A stretch of DNA of 64,000 bases, taken from NCBI RefSeq assembly GCF_002101885.1, contig NZ_LQPS01000025.1, positions 107,561 through 171,560 of the forward strand, read 5' to 3'. This DNA comes from Mycolicibacter senuensis. Lineage in GTDB: Bacteria > Actinomycetota > Actinomycetes > Mycobacteriales > Mycobacteriaceae. The notes below the pieces were generated by a model, which was not told the origin of the DNA, ran no database searches, and saw only the letters and a program-made list of their open reading frames with translations. Both the position numbers and the translations under genes were made by a program. Below, piece after piece: positions 20,617-29,247 of the stretch; within the stretch, counting starts at the first letter, position 1, and each line of letters opens with the position of its first letter.

Positions 20617-21366
20617 TCAGCGGGTGGTGTAGCCACCGTTGGCGAACAGCGTCTGCCCGGTGATCCAATGCCCGCCGTCGAGCAGGAAGACCACCAGCGG
20701 GGCGATGTCCTCGATCTGGGTCAGCCGGTTGCCCATCCCCTGCGACTTGTGGAATTCCACGCGCTCGGGAGTCTCCTGCGGGTAGAAGAACGGGGTGTCC
20801 ATCGGTCCGGGTGCGACACTGTTGACGTTGATGCCCCGCGTCCCGAATTCCTTGGCCGCCGCCCGGGAGAAATGCTCCACCGGGCTCTTGGAGCCCGCAT
20901 AGGTGGAGTAGCCGTCGGTGAACGCCCCCAGTAGTGCGGTCACAATCGTCACCACCGAACCGTTGTCGTTGAGGCGCTTGCCGGCCTGCTGCAGAAAGAA
21001 GTAGGCGGACTTGGCGTTGATGTCGAACATCGAATCATATTCGGCCTCAAGAGTTTCCAAGATGGGTTTGCGCAGCACTTTGCCGACGGTGTTGACCGCG
21101 TAATCAACCCCGCCGAATGCGTCCACCGCGGCGTCGAACAGTGCGGCGACATTGGCCGGAACGGTCAGGTCGCCCTGCACCTTGATCGCCTCGGCGCCGG
21201 CCGCCCGCACCGCGGCCACGGTCTTGTCGGCGTCGACTTCGGAGCCGTCGCTGTTGTAGTGCACCGCGATGTTGACGCCGTGGGTGGCCAGCGTGGTGCT
21301 GATCAGCCCGCCGAGGTTCTTGGCCCCCGCCGCCACCACCGCAGACTTGCCCGACATGGTGCTCAT
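20617..21366 (-). CDS. SDR-family oxidoreductase with atypical cofactor loop
   Basis: 249 residues, RBS AGGAGGG at 21373-21379. The catalytic YAGSK (YxxxK) and the C-terminal GQTLFANGGY are those of classical SDRs, but the nucleotide loop is GAKNLGGL instead of TGxxxGIG, and NTVGK takes the place of NNAG. The cofactor preference is therefore unclear. It is divergent from a LysR-type regulator, with a candidate operator between them (21418-21433), so control by that regulator is likely. It converges on the sulfatase gene with a gap of only 6 bp. Confidence 0.8.
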   Translation of the reverse strand: MSTMSGKSAVVAAGAKNLGGLISTTLATHGVNIAVHYNSDGSEVDADKTVAAVRAAGAEAIKVQGDLTVPANVAALFDAAVDAFGGVDYAVNTVGKVLRKPILETLEAEYDSMFDINAKSAYFFLQQAGKRLNDNGSVVTIVTALLGAFTDGYSTYAGSKSPVEHFSRAAAKEFGTRGINVNSVAPGPMDTPFFYPQETPERVEFHKSQGMGNRLTQIEDIAPLVVFLLDGGHWITGQTLFANGGYTTR

Positions 21367-21417
21367 GGTTGTCCCTCCTGTCCTGGGATCCCGAACCTAA
21401 CCGGGATCGGCACAAAT

Positions 21418-21433
21418 CAAAAACAGTGTTTTG
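21418..21433 (+). promoter_or_regulatory. Candidate LysR operator between SDR and LysR genes
   Basis: Inverted repeat CAAAA-N6-TTTTG in the 101-bp divergent gap, AT-rich against a GC-rich background. LysR regulators usually bind T-N11-A dyads near their own promoter. Confidence 0.4.
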
Positions 21434-21467
21434 CGAGGTATCGACAAGGGTTGTTTGTGGATAGCAT

Positions 21468-22343
21468 GTGCCGATGCTCCCGGTTCCGGACCTGCGCCGC
21501 CTGACGCAGTTCATCGCGGTCGTCGAAGCCGGCAGCTTCACCAGTGCCGCGGGGCAGCTGCACCTGTCGCAACAAGCGCTGTCGCACTCGGTGCAACAGC
21601 TCGAGAAGGAGCTCGGCGCCACCCTGCTGGTTCGCTCCGGGCGGCGCATCACGCCGACCCCGGCGGGCCAGACGTTGGTCGATGAGGGCCGCCCGCTGCT
21701 GGCGGCGGCCCGGACCATCACCGCACACACCCGGGCGGCGGCCACCTCGCCGCCGCAGGAGTTCGTCATCGGGCACTCCCCTGCGATCAGCAACCACGAT
21801 GTCTACACGTTGATCGCACCGGCGATCGCGGCAACGCCGGACACCTCGTTCACGGTGGTGCAGCTGTTTCCCGACCGGCTGACCGCCGGAGTGCGCGACG
21901 GCGCAGTGCAGTTGGGCCTGCGCCGGGCGGTGGTGCCGCAGGAAAGACTTGCCGGTGCGGTGATCGGCTACGACGCGCTGCGGGTCGCGGTCCGCAGCGG
22001 CCACGCGCTGGCCGGCCGTTCCAGCATCACCATGTCGGACCTGGAGCACGAGCTGATCGCGCTGTGGGCACCGCCCGGGGCGTCCTATTACAGCGATTTT
22101 CTGGTAAACGCCTGCCGGCGCGCCGGATTCGAACCGCAGTATCGGGTGAGCCGGGTGCAGGGCTGCCCGCCGGAGGTGGCTCCCCTGACCGAGAACGCCG
22201 CGGCGTTCGTCACCGCGCCGCCGGGCCCCGCCGTAGGCGGCGCCGTCACGGTGATCGATCTCGACGAACCCCTGCTGGTGCCGCTGCAGGGGGTGTGGCA
22301 ACCGCACACCAATTCGGCGGTGCGGGACCTGATCCTGCTCTGA
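21468..22343 (+). CDS. LysR-family transcriptional regulator
   Basis: 291 residues from GTG 21468; ATG 21474 is an alternative. The N-terminal winged HTH is typical (FIAVVEAGSFTSAAGQLHLSQ...LEKELGATLLVR), followed by a periplasmic-binding-like effector domain starting near residue 95. Because it is divergent from the SDR gene, that gene is its most likely target. The ligand is unknown. It ends 18 bp before the end of the first TetR gene, with which it converges. Confidence 0.88.
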   Translation: MPMLPVPDLRRLTQFIAVVEAGSFTSAAGQLHLSQQALSHSVQQLEKELGATLLVRSGRRITPTPAGQTLVDEGRPLLAAARTITAHTRAAATSPPQEFVIGHSPAISNHDVYTLIAPAIAATPDTSFTVVQLFPDRLTAGVRDGAVQLGLRRAVVPQERLAGAVIGYDALRVAVRSGHALAGRSSITMSDLEHELIALWAPPGASYYSDFLVNACRRAGFEPQYRVSRVQGCPPEVAPLTENAAAFVTAPPGPAVGGAVTVIDLDEPLLVPLQGVWQPHTNSAVRDLILL

Positions 22344-22361
22344 CCCGGGTTACAACGGCGA

Positions 22362-23012
22362 TCAGGCGCCGTCGGTAAGGCCCTGGCGGATCAGCGACTT
22401 GGCGTTGTCCACCACCGCGTCGATGGACCCCAGACTGGGGGTCCACCACTCCACCGCCCAGTTCAGCGAGCCCAGCACCAGCATCTGCGCGATATAGAGG
22501 TCCAATTCCGGGCGCAGTTGGCCCTCTCGGGCGACATCGTTGATCAGCCGGCGCCAGATCTCGCCGTAGCGTTCCTCCTCGACGATCTGCCGCTTGCGAA
22601 TCGCCATCGGCACCTGGCCGGCGTTACGGATCCACGCGGTGGCGTAGTCGGAGGTCTGCAGTACGTGACACAGATGCGCCTCGACGCTGGCCAGCAGCCG
22701 CATCAGTGGCGGCGTGTCGTCGGGCAGTTCGTCGAGAACCGTCGCAACGTATTCGCGCATCCCCGAGATGCCCGCGAACATCACTTCCTCGACCAGCTCG
22801 TCACGTGAGGCGTAGTAGTGGTAGATGGCCGGGGCCTGCAAGTCGGCCGCGGCGGCGACATCGCTCAGGCGAAGTCCCGCATAGCCGTTCTCAGACAGCA
22901 CCTGGGCCGCCGCATCGAGTATTCGGGTACGTGTCGACATCGATTCAGAAGACGCGTCGCCCTCGGCCGCGGAGGTGCTGCCGGCCACCGGGCGCCGCTG
23001 CTTCTTGACCAC
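22362..23012 (-). CDS. TetR-family regulator A (of a head-to-head paralogous pair)
   Basis: 216 residues from GTG 23012; a shorter start at ATG 22940 is possible. The HTH region TRTRILDAAAQVLSENG...LSDVAAAADLQAPAIY is classical TetR. The recognition helix (ADLQAPAIYHYYASR) nearly equals that of the neighbouring TetR (AELQAPAIYYYYPSR), and similarity continues through the C-terminal NWAVEWW / NWSAEWW block, so the two are a duplicated pair. They diverge across a 183-bp gap containing an AT-rich palindrome. The targets are unknown. Confidence 0.88.
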   Translation of the reverse strand: MVKKQRRPVAGSTSAAEGDASSESMSTRTRILDAAAQVLSENGYAGLRLSDVAAAADLQAPAIYHYYASRDELVEEVMFAGISGMREYVATVLDELPDDTPPLMRLLASVEAHLCHVLQTSDYATAWIRNAGQVPMAIRKRQIVEEERYGEIWRRLINDVAREGQLRPELDLYIAQMLVLGSLNWAVEWWTPSLGSIDAVVDNAKSLIRQGLTDGA

Positions 23013-23128
23013 GAAGCGATGATAAATGCGGTCCGGTCATCCCAATACCCCCGCCCGGGCCACCGGTGCCGCTTTCGGTGAGGCAGCCGGGATCACCGGC
23101 GTGAAAGCCTCTATCAGCGGCGTATCGC

Positions 23129-23147
23129 ATGTTATTTAATCTAACAT
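23129..23147 (+). promoter_or_regulatory. AT-rich palindrome between the two TetR genes
   Basis: Perfect arms ATGTTA (23129-23134) and TAACAT (23142-23147) around TTTAATC. It stands about 50 bp before TetR B and 120 bp before TetR A, in a strikingly AT-rich patch. It is the best candidate for the operator of this pair. Confidence 0.6.
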
Positions 23148-23195
23148 AAAAAACATGACCCTCGACGCGAGGTCGATCTCGAATATGATCGGACA

Positions 23196-23894
23196 GTGGC
23201 CAGAAAGCGGACGGTGCCTGCCGACGATCAGTCGAAATCGGAACGCACCCGTTCACGCATCCTGGATGCGGCAGCCCATGTGCTCTCGACCAAGGGCTTT
23301 GCCGGAACCCGGCTGACCGATGTCGCAGAAGTCGCCGAACTTCAGGCGCCGGCCATCTACTACTACTACCCCTCACGCGAAGATCTCATCGAAGCGGTGA
23401 TCTTCCGTGGGATGAGCGACCTGGGGGTCCACCTGCAACAGGCGTTGGATGCCTTGCCGCCGGACACGACGCCGATGGACCGCATCCTGACGGCAGTGGA
23501 AGTCCATCTGCGCCACGGACTCGAACTCTCCGACTACGCGCGGGCCTCCATCCGCAATTCCGGTCAGATCCCCGAGCGGCTCCGCGCCCGGCAGAAGAAG
23601 GAATTGACCGCCTATCACCGGGTCTGGCAGCGATTGCTGGCCGCGGCGGTCGCCGAGGGCCAAGTGCGCGAGGACCTCGATCCCCGAATCGCGCAGCGGC
23701 TCATCATCGGCGCCCTCAACTGGAGTGCGGAGTGGTGGGACCCGCGCCGGCACTCGGTGGACATTCTGGTTGCCAACGCACAGGCCTTCGTGGGCCACAG
23801 CCTGGGCGCGGCCGCCAAGCCGAAGAAGCGGGCTCCCCGGAAAAGCGGCGCCTCCCCCCGCGGTCGAGCTACGACTCGTCTCGATAGTCGATGA
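23196..23894 (+). CDS. TetR-family regulator B (paralog of the divergent neighbour)
   Basis: 232 residues from GTG 23196. HTH: SRILDAAAHVLSTKG...LTDVAEVAELQAPAIYYYYPSR. The C-terminal 25 residues are a basic tail (KPKKRAPRKSGASPRGRATTR) absent from the paralog, which might add DNA contact. It overlaps the 3' end of the alcohol dehydrogenase gene by 26 nt in a tail-to-tail arrangement, so transcription of one could interfere with the other. Targets may be the divergent paralog, the dehydrogenase group or the mce operon; nothing shows which. Confidence 0.88.
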   Translation: MARKRTVPADDQSKSERTRSRILDAAAHVLSTKGFAGTRLTDVAEVAELQAPAIYYYYPSREDLIEAVIFRGMSDLGVHLQQALDALPPDTTPMDRILTAVEVHLRHGLELSDYARASIRNSGQIPERLRARQKKELTAYHRVWQRLLAAAVAEGQVREDLDPRIAQRLIIGALNWSAEWWDPRRHSVDILVANAQAFVGHSLGAAAKPKKRAPRKSGASPRGRATTRLDSR

Positions 23895-24948
23895 CCATGC
23901 GTCCGTCGATCTGACCGCGTCCCATCCGGTCGAAGATGTCGTTGACGTCCTCCAGCCGGGCGGCGGTCACCCTGGGCTTTATCAGTCCGCGAGCGTAGAA
24001 GTCCAAGGCTTCGGCCAGGTCCTGGCGGGTGCCCACAATCGACCCCCGGATGGTCAGTCGCTTCAGCACGATGTCGAAGATCGGCGCCGGGAAGTCGCCG
24101 GGCGGCAGGCCGTTGAACACAATCGTCCCGCCGCGGCGCACCAGCCCGATGGCCTGGCCGAATGCCTGCGGATGCACCGCGGTGACCAGCACGCCGTGCA
24201 CCCCTCCGGTGGCCCGGTGAGCCTCGGCCGCCAGGTCGGCGGTGCGTGCGTTGAGCGCGACCTCAGCTCCCAGCTCGGTGGCCAACGCCAGCTTGGAGTC
24301 GTCGATGTCGACGGCCACCACCCGCAGGCCCATCGCGCGGGCGTACTGCACCGCGATGTGGCCCAGCCCGCCGATACCCGAGATCGCCACCCATTGGCCG
24401 GGACGGGCCTCGGTCTCTTTCAGACCCTTGTACACCGTGACGCCGGCGCACAGGATCGGCGCCACCTCGAGTGGATCGGCCCCGTCGGGAATGCGCGCGG
24501 CATAGGCGGCGTCGACCAGCATGTAGCTGCCGAAACTCCCGTTGACGCTGTATCCGCCGTTTCGCTGGCTCTCGCACAACGTCTCCCAACCGGTGCGGCA
24601 GTACTCGCAGTCCCCGCAGGCCGACCAGAGCCAGGCATTGCCGACCTTGTCGCCGACCCGCAGACCCTCGACGCCCTCGCCGAGCGCGACAACGGTGCCG
24701 TACCCCTCGTGCCCCGGAATAAAAGGTGGTTGCGGCTTGACGGGCCAATCGCCTTGCGCGGCATGCAGGTCGGTATGGCACACGCCGGTGGTCTCCAGTT
24801 TCACCAAGGCCTGTCCATGCCCTGGAAGCGGTAATCCGAGTTCGGCGATCTGCAGTGCGGCGCCGAATTCGGTGACTACGGCGGCGCGCATGGTGTCACC
24901 GACGTTGTCCGCGGCGATACCGGTGGTGTCCAAGGTGTCCGTCATCAT
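23869..24948 (-). CDS. Zinc-dependent alcohol dehydrogenase (AdhP-like)
   Basis: 359 residues. The catalytic zinc site is in GVCHTDLH and GHEGYG; the four-Cys structural zinc motif is CGDCEYCRTGWETLC; the NAD loop is GIGGLGHIA. This is the medium-chain AdhP (propanol-preferring) type. About 20 residues precede the usual start MRAAVV; the ATG at 24948 follows GGAGTGAG, but ATG 24891 is also possible. It lies 49 bp downstream of an aldehyde dehydrogenase on the same strand, which suggests two-step oxidation of an alcohol to an acid. Confidence 0.9.
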   Translation of the reverse strand: MMTDTLDTTGIAADNVGDTMRAAVVTEFGAALQIAELGLPLPGHGQALVKLETTGVCHTDLHAAQGDWPVKPQPPFIPGHEGYGTVVALGEGVEGLRVGDKVGNAWLWSACGDCEYCRTGWETLCESQRNGGYSVNGSFGSYMLVDAAYAARIPDGADPLEVAPILCAGVTVYKGLKETEARPGQWVAISGIGGLGHIAVQYARAMGLRVVAVDIDDSKLALATELGAEVALNARTADLAAEAHRATGGVHGVLVTAVHPQAFGQAIGLVRRGGTIVFNGLPPGDFPAPIFDIVLKRLTIRGSIVGTRQDLAEALDFYARGLIKPRVTAARLEDVNDIFDRMGRGQIDGRMVIDYRDES

Positions 24949-24997
24949 CTCACTCCGTTCGTGGAAAGGGTTGTGCTCTGCGGGATTCCGGTTGTGT

Positions 24998-26521
24998 TCA
25001 GAACAGTCCGGTGGGGGTTTGGGAGTAGGAGACCAGTAGGTTTTTGGTCTGCTGGTAGTGGTCGAGGACCATCTTGTGGTTCTCCCGGCCGATACCGGAC
25101 TGCTTGTAGCCGCCGAAGGCCGCGTGTGCGGGGTAGGCGTGGTAGTTGTTCACCCAGACCCGGCCGGCGGCGATGTCACGCCCGGCCCGGTAAGCGGTGT
25201 TGCCGTTACGGCTCCACACCCCGGCAGCCAGCCCGTAGAGGGTGTCGTTGGCCTGGGCGATGGCGTCGTCGTAGTCGCCGAACGAACCCACCGAGACCAC
25301 CGGGCCGAAGATCTCCTCCTGGAAGATCCGCATCTTGTTGTGGCCGGCGAAGATCGTCGGCTGCACATAGAAACCACCTGCTAGCTCCCCACCGAGCTCG
25401 GCGCGCTGCCCCCCGGTGATCACCGTGGCACCCTCACCCTTGCCGATCTCGATATAGGACAAGATCTTCTCCAACTGATCATTGGAGGCCTGCGCCCCGA
25501 TCATGGTGGCGGTATCCAGCGGATCACCCTGACGGATCGCCTTGGTGCGAATCGCCGCCAACTCCACAAACTGCTCATAGATATCGGCCTGGACCAGCGC
25601 CCGCGACGGACACGTACACACCTCCCCCTGATTCAGCGCGAACCCGGCAAACCCCTCCAGCGCCTTGTCCTGGAAATCATCACCGGCCGCCAACACATCA
25701 GCGAAGAAGATATTGGGACTCTTGCCCCCCAGCTCCAAGGTGACCGGGATGATGTTCTGGCTGGCGTACTGCATGATCAACCGACCCGTGGTCGTCTCAC
25801 CGGTGAAACCGATCTTGGCGATCCGGTCACTGCACGCCAACGGCTTGCCGGCCTCCACCCCGAACCCGTTGACCACATTGACCACACCGGCCGGCAGCAG
25901 ATCCCCGATCAGACTCATCAAGTACAGGATCGAGGCCGGGGTCTGCTCGGCAGGCTTGAGCACCACCGCATTGCCCGCGGCCAGCGCCGGCGCCAGCTTC
26001 CAGGCCGCCATCAACAACGGGAAATTCCACGGGATGATCTGGCCCACCACACCCAACGGCTCGTGGAAATGGTAGGCCACCGTGTCCTCATCCAGCTGCG
26101 AAAGCGCCCCCTCCTGGGTGCGGATCGCCGCCGCGAAATACCGGAAATGATCCGCCGCCAGCGGAATATCAGCAGCCAAGGCCTCCCGGATCGGTTTGCC
26201 GTTGTCCCACACCTCGGCCACCGCCAACTCCTCACGGTGAATATCGATGCGATCAGCGATCTTGTTCAGAATCTCCGCACGATCAGCCGGCGCCGTCTTG
26301 CCCCACCCCGGCGCCGCCGCATGCGCGGCATCCAACGCCAACTCGACATCCGCCCCCGTAGAGCGCGCCACCTCACAAAACGGCTGACCCGTCACCGGCG
26401 TGATGTCCTCGAAATACTGCCCACCCACCGGCGCCACCCACTGACCCCCGATGAAATTCCCATAACGCGACTCAAAACTCATCACCGCATCCACCGAACC
26501 CGGACGTGCAAAAACAGTCAT
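24998..26521 (-). CDS. NAD-dependent aldehyde dehydrogenase
   Basis: 507 residues. The catalytic Cys is in GEVCTCPSR, the general base Glu in LELGGKSPN, and PWNFPLL is the cofactor-binding strand. The length and the ending YSQTPTGLF fit ExaC/AldA-type acetaldehyde-like dehydrogenases. RBS GGAGAAGAG precedes ATG 26521. It lies between the mycofactocin-type SDR (14 bp upstream) and the zinc ADH, so all three are probably one operon for alcohol oxidation. The exact substrate cannot be read from the sequence. Confidence 0.93.
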   Translation of the reverse strand: MTVFARPGSVDAVMSFESRYGNFIGGQWVAPVGGQYFEDITPVTGQPFCEVARSTGADVELALDAAHAAAPGWGKTAPADRAEILNKIADRIDIHREELAVAEVWDNGKPIREALAADIPLAADHFRYFAAAIRTQEGALSQLDEDTVAYHFHEPLGVVGQIIPWNFPLLMAAWKLAPALAAGNAVVLKPAEQTPASILYLMSLIGDLLPAGVVNVVNGFGVEAGKPLACSDRIAKIGFTGETTTGRLIMQYASQNIIPVTLELGGKSPNIFFADVLAAGDDFQDKALEGFAGFALNQGEVCTCPSRALVQADIYEQFVELAAIRTKAIRQGDPLDTATMIGAQASNDQLEKILSYIEIGKGEGATVITGGQRAELGGELAGGFYVQPTIFAGHNKMRIFQEEIFGPVVSVGSFGDYDDAIAQANDTLYGLAAGVWSRNGNTAYRAGRDIAAGRVWVNNYHAYPAHAAFGGYKQSGIGRENHKMVLDHYQQTKNLLVSYSQTPTGLF

Positions 26522-26535
26522 CTCTTCTCCAGCTG

Positions 26536-27369
26536 CTATTTGAGGGTCAGACCGGCATCCACCGGCAACGTGACGCCGGTCAGGTAACGACCCGAATCCG
26601 AACAGAGGTACACCATCGCCTCGGTCACGTCACGACACTCGACCATTGGAACGGGCAGCAGATTCTCCAGTGCCGCACCGAATTCGGGATGCTCACCGAT
26701 GTACTGCTCCACCTGGGGATTCTGAATCATCGGCGTCGCGACACCGGTCGGGTGCACCGAGTTGACCCGGATGCCGTGTTCGGCCAGTGTCGTTGCGTAG
26801 TAGCGCATAAGGCCGACAACACCGTGCTTGGCGGCGGTATACCCGGCGCCGCCATGGCTCTTGGTCGCGAATCCGCGTCCGACCGATTTGAGTCCGGCTG
26901 CCGAACTGGTGATGACGATGGCGCCTCCGTCACCGTGCGCCAGCAGGGACGGCAGGGCCGCCTCGACGGTGAAGTACACACCGTTGAGCATCACGTCGAT
27001 CGCGTCCACGTAGGCGGCGAGCCGTCGCGACTGGTCGCCGAAGACCGGTCCGATACCGGCGTTGGCCAGCACATAGTCGATCCTGCCCAACTCCCCGACC
27101 GCGTTGTTCACCACCGCTGTCAGTTGTTCGAGGTCGCGCACGTCGGCCTGCTCCGCGATGATGCGCCGGCCGGTTTTCTCGACCAGGTTGACCGTCTCGT
27201 CCAGGTCTTCGGGTGTGGTCATCGCGTAGGCGACGCTGTCCAACTGCCGGCACAGATCGACGGCGATGATGTCGGCGCCTTCCTCGGCGAATCGCACCGC
27301 GTGGGCTCGGCCCTGGCCTCGGGCGGCACCGGTTACCAGTGCCACCTTGCCTTCGAATCGCAATGTCAT
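26536..27369 (-). CDS. Mycofactocin-coupled SDR family oxidoreductase
   Basis: 277 residues from ATG 27369. The N-terminal [20 protein letters not shown] followed by [11 protein letters not shown] and the insert with [10 protein letters not shown] are the hallmark of the mycofactocin-coupled SDR subfamily. The catalytic pair is YTAAK, with Ser in ITSSAAG. These enzymes keep NAD(H) bound and pass electrons to the peptide-derived cofactor mycofactocin; the mft genes are not in the window. It is the first gene of the operon with the aldehyde and alcohol dehydrogenases. It is divergent from the ECH-hydrolase-FMO operon. Confidence 0.87.
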   Translation of the reverse strand: MTLRFEGKVALVTGAARGQGRAHAVRFAEEGADIIAVDLCRQLDSVAYAMTTPEDLDETVNLVEKTGRRIIAEQADVRDLEQLTAVVNNAVGELGRIDYVLANAGIGPVFGDQSRRLAAYVDAIDVMLNGVYFTVEAALPSLLAHGDGGAIVITSSAAGLKSVGRGFATKSHGGAGYTAAKHGVVGLMRYYATTLAEHGIRVNSVHPTGVATPMIQNPQVEQYIGEHPEFGAALENLLPVPMVECRDVTEAMVYLCSDSGRYLTGVTLPVDAGLTLK

Positions 27370-27559
27370 GGTGTTATCCCTCGTCGGACGAAGCGCACCC
27401 GGCGGTCGCATCAAACGTGTTGCGCACCTGGCTTATTGTGGCGTCGCGCACCGGTATGGGAAGGGCATCCGCCGCCTTCGGTGTGACTGCACAAGGCGGA
27501 TCGGGTTCTCTGTGCCGCATGACATGGTTCGCGGCCGAGTTCCACGCTTAGCTTCCCTC

Positions 27560-28351
27560 ATGGCTCATGTCCGGATCGATCGGATCGATCGGATCGATCG
27601 TGTCGCGCATCTGGTGCTGGACCGCCCGGAGCGGCGCAACGCCCTCGATGAGGAGCTCGTCGAGGACCTCGTCACGGCGATCGCCGAACTCGAGGCCGCC
27701 GACGGGATCGGCTGCGTGGTGGTCCGGGGCGACGGTCCGGGGTTCAGCGCCGGGATCGACGCGTCCACGCTGGCCAAGCTCGCCGCGCCGGATGAACTGC
27801 GACGCATTCGCGGCGCCTTCGTGGCCGCCTATGACGGCCTCGAAAGACTCCCGATTCCGACGATCGCCAGTGTGCACGGTTGGGCCATCGGAGCAGGTTT
27901 CGAGCTGGCGTTGGCATGTGACCTGCGGGTGGTCGCCGCCGACGCGACCCTGGGCCTGCCGGAGACCCGGATGGGCGTGGTGCCGGACGTCGGGGGGACG
28001 GGCCGACTGACGTCGCTCGTAGGGCCGGGCCGGGCCAAGGAACTGATCCTCACCTCGAGGATGATCGACGGAACGCAGGCAGGCCGGCTCGGCATCGCCA
28101 ATCGCGTCGCACCCAGCGCCAAATTGACTGCGGCTACCGCAGCGTTGGCCGATGAACTGCTGGCCTGTTCGGCTACCGCCAACGGTTTGGCCAAGCGCAT
28201 TATCGACCGTGCCGCCCGACCCACCTGGAATGACACCCTGGACGCGGAACTCGACGCGCAGTTGCAGTGCATTCAGACACCGGAATTCATCGAGGCCTAT
28301 CGCCGGTTTCTGGCCGCACCCGGAGCCAACACCCCTACGGCGCGCCGATGA
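27560..28351 (+). CDS. Enoyl-CoA hydratase/isomerase family protein
   Basis: 263 residues from ATG 27560. The crotonase fold shows in RPERRNALDEELVEDL, the oxyanion-hole stretch GDGPGFSAGID and the later HGWAIGAGFELALACDL, with PETRMGVVPDVGGT. The N-terminus contains an IDRIDRIDR tract coded by three 9-bp repeats (27572-27598). The crotonase family is broad, so hydratase, isomerase or C-C hydrolase is possible. The stop overlaps the start of the hydrolase gene (ATGA), so it is the first gene of a coupled three-gene unit. Confidence 0.87.
   Translation: MAHVRIDRIDRIDRVAHLVLDRPERRNALDEELVEDLVTAIAELEAADGIGCVVVRGDGPGFSAGIDASTLAKLAAPDELRRIRGAFVAAYDGLERLPIPTIASVHGWAIGAGFELALACDLRVVAADATLGLPETRMGVVPDVGGTGRLTSLVGPGRAKELILTSRMIDGTQAGRLGIANRVAPSAKLTAATAALADELLACSATANGLAKRIIDRAARPTWNDTLDAELDAQLQCIQTPEFIEAYRRFLAAPGANTPTARR
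27572..27598 (+). repeat. Three perfect 9-bp tandem repeats inside the ECH start
   Basis: CGGATCGAT three times in a row, followed by CG; it encodes Arg-Ile-Asp repeats 5 codons into the gene. Slippage would add or remove whole codons, so reading frame would be kept. Confidence 0.9.
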
Positions 28352-29247
28352 AGCCTTCCGAGGTCGCGATTCCGGCCGGTGGCACCACGATTGCGGCATG
28401 GCACTATGCCGCCGATGGCACGCAGCCACGGCCGTGTGTGGTGATGGCCCACGGGTTCTGCGGTACCCGCGACGCCGGATTGGTGGGTTTCGGCGAGCGC
28501 TTCGCCGACGCCGGGATCGACGCGCTGTGTTTCGACTATCGCGGCTTCGGGGCCTCGGGGGGCCGTGGGCGGCAGATCGTCCATTTCGTTGAGCAGCAAC
28601 TGGATTATCACGCGGCAATCAATGCCGCGCGTGAACTGCCGCATGTCGACGGCGTCGCGATCTGGGGAACATCGCTGTCCGGCGGGCATGTCTTCGCGGT
28701 GGCCGCCGAACGCGAGGACCTCATCGGCGCGATCGCCCTGACCCCGATCGTCGACGGGCAGAAGACCGTGTTGAGGATGCGGCGATCGATTCCGCCGCGG
28801 GCCGCGATCCGGCTGGGCGCGGCAGCGATTCGTGACGCCATCGGCGCTCGTATCGGCCGCCGTCCGGTGCTGTTGCCCGCTGTCGGATCACCCGGAAGTG
28901 CTGCGATGCTGACCACGCCCGACGCCCTACCGGGTTATCTGGCGGTCGCGAGCCGGGCACCACTGTGGCGCAACGCCTTCGCGGCCCGGATGCTGCTCGC
29001 CGTGCCGAGTTATCGGCCGGGTCTGTTCGCCGACCGCGTCGGTTGCCCGATGCTGGTCCAGATCGCCGGGGCCGATCGCAACGCGCCACCGGACCTGTCC
29101 TGGAAGGCGGCCCAACTCGCCAACGCCGTCGTTCGCGAATACCCGCGCGCCGGACACTTCGACGTCTACGACCGGGGTTCTGCCTTCGGCGCGGTAGTCG
29201 CCGACCAGATCTCGTTCTTGGCGTCTCTCTCGGAAAGGAACAGATGA
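28348..29247 (+). CDS. Alpha/beta hydrolase (esterase-like)
   Basis: 299 residues from ATG 28348, overlapping the ECH stop (ATGA). The oxyanion motif is MAHGFCGTRD, the nucleophile elbow is WGTSLSGGH (Ser in G-x-S-x-S), and the C-terminal His is in GHFDVY. This dienelactone hydrolase/X-Pro peptidase-like group often acts on esters. Its stop overlaps the start of the flavin monooxygenase (ATGA 29244-29247). An esterase coupled to a monooxygenase could fit Baeyer-Villiger-type degradation of a ketone; that is inference. Confidence 0.85.
   Translation: MKPSEVAIPAGGTTIAAWHYAADGTQPRPCVVMAHGFCGTRDAGLVGFGERFADAGIDALCFDYRGFGASGGRGRQIVHFVEQQLDYHAAINAARELPHVDGVAIWGTSLSGGHVFAVAAEREDLIGAIALTPIVDGQKTVLRMRRSIPPRAAIRLGAAAIRDAIGARIGRRPVLLPAVGSPGSAAMLTTPDALPGYLAVASRAPLWRNAFAARMLLAVPSYRPGLFADRVGCPMLVQIAGADRNAPPDLSWKAAQLANAVVREYPRAGHFDVYDRGSAFGAVVADQISFLASLSERNR

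Noticed and set aside
20605..20620. TGAGC-GG-GCTCA as a terminator between sulfatase and SDR genes
   Set aside because: The loop is only two bases, too small for a stable hairpin without breaking stem pairs.
24998..26521. Aldehyde dehydrogenase gene as a recent foreign acquisition by codon use
   Set aside because: Codon choice looked slightly different by eye, but I could not compute it and the GC content is not clearly off.
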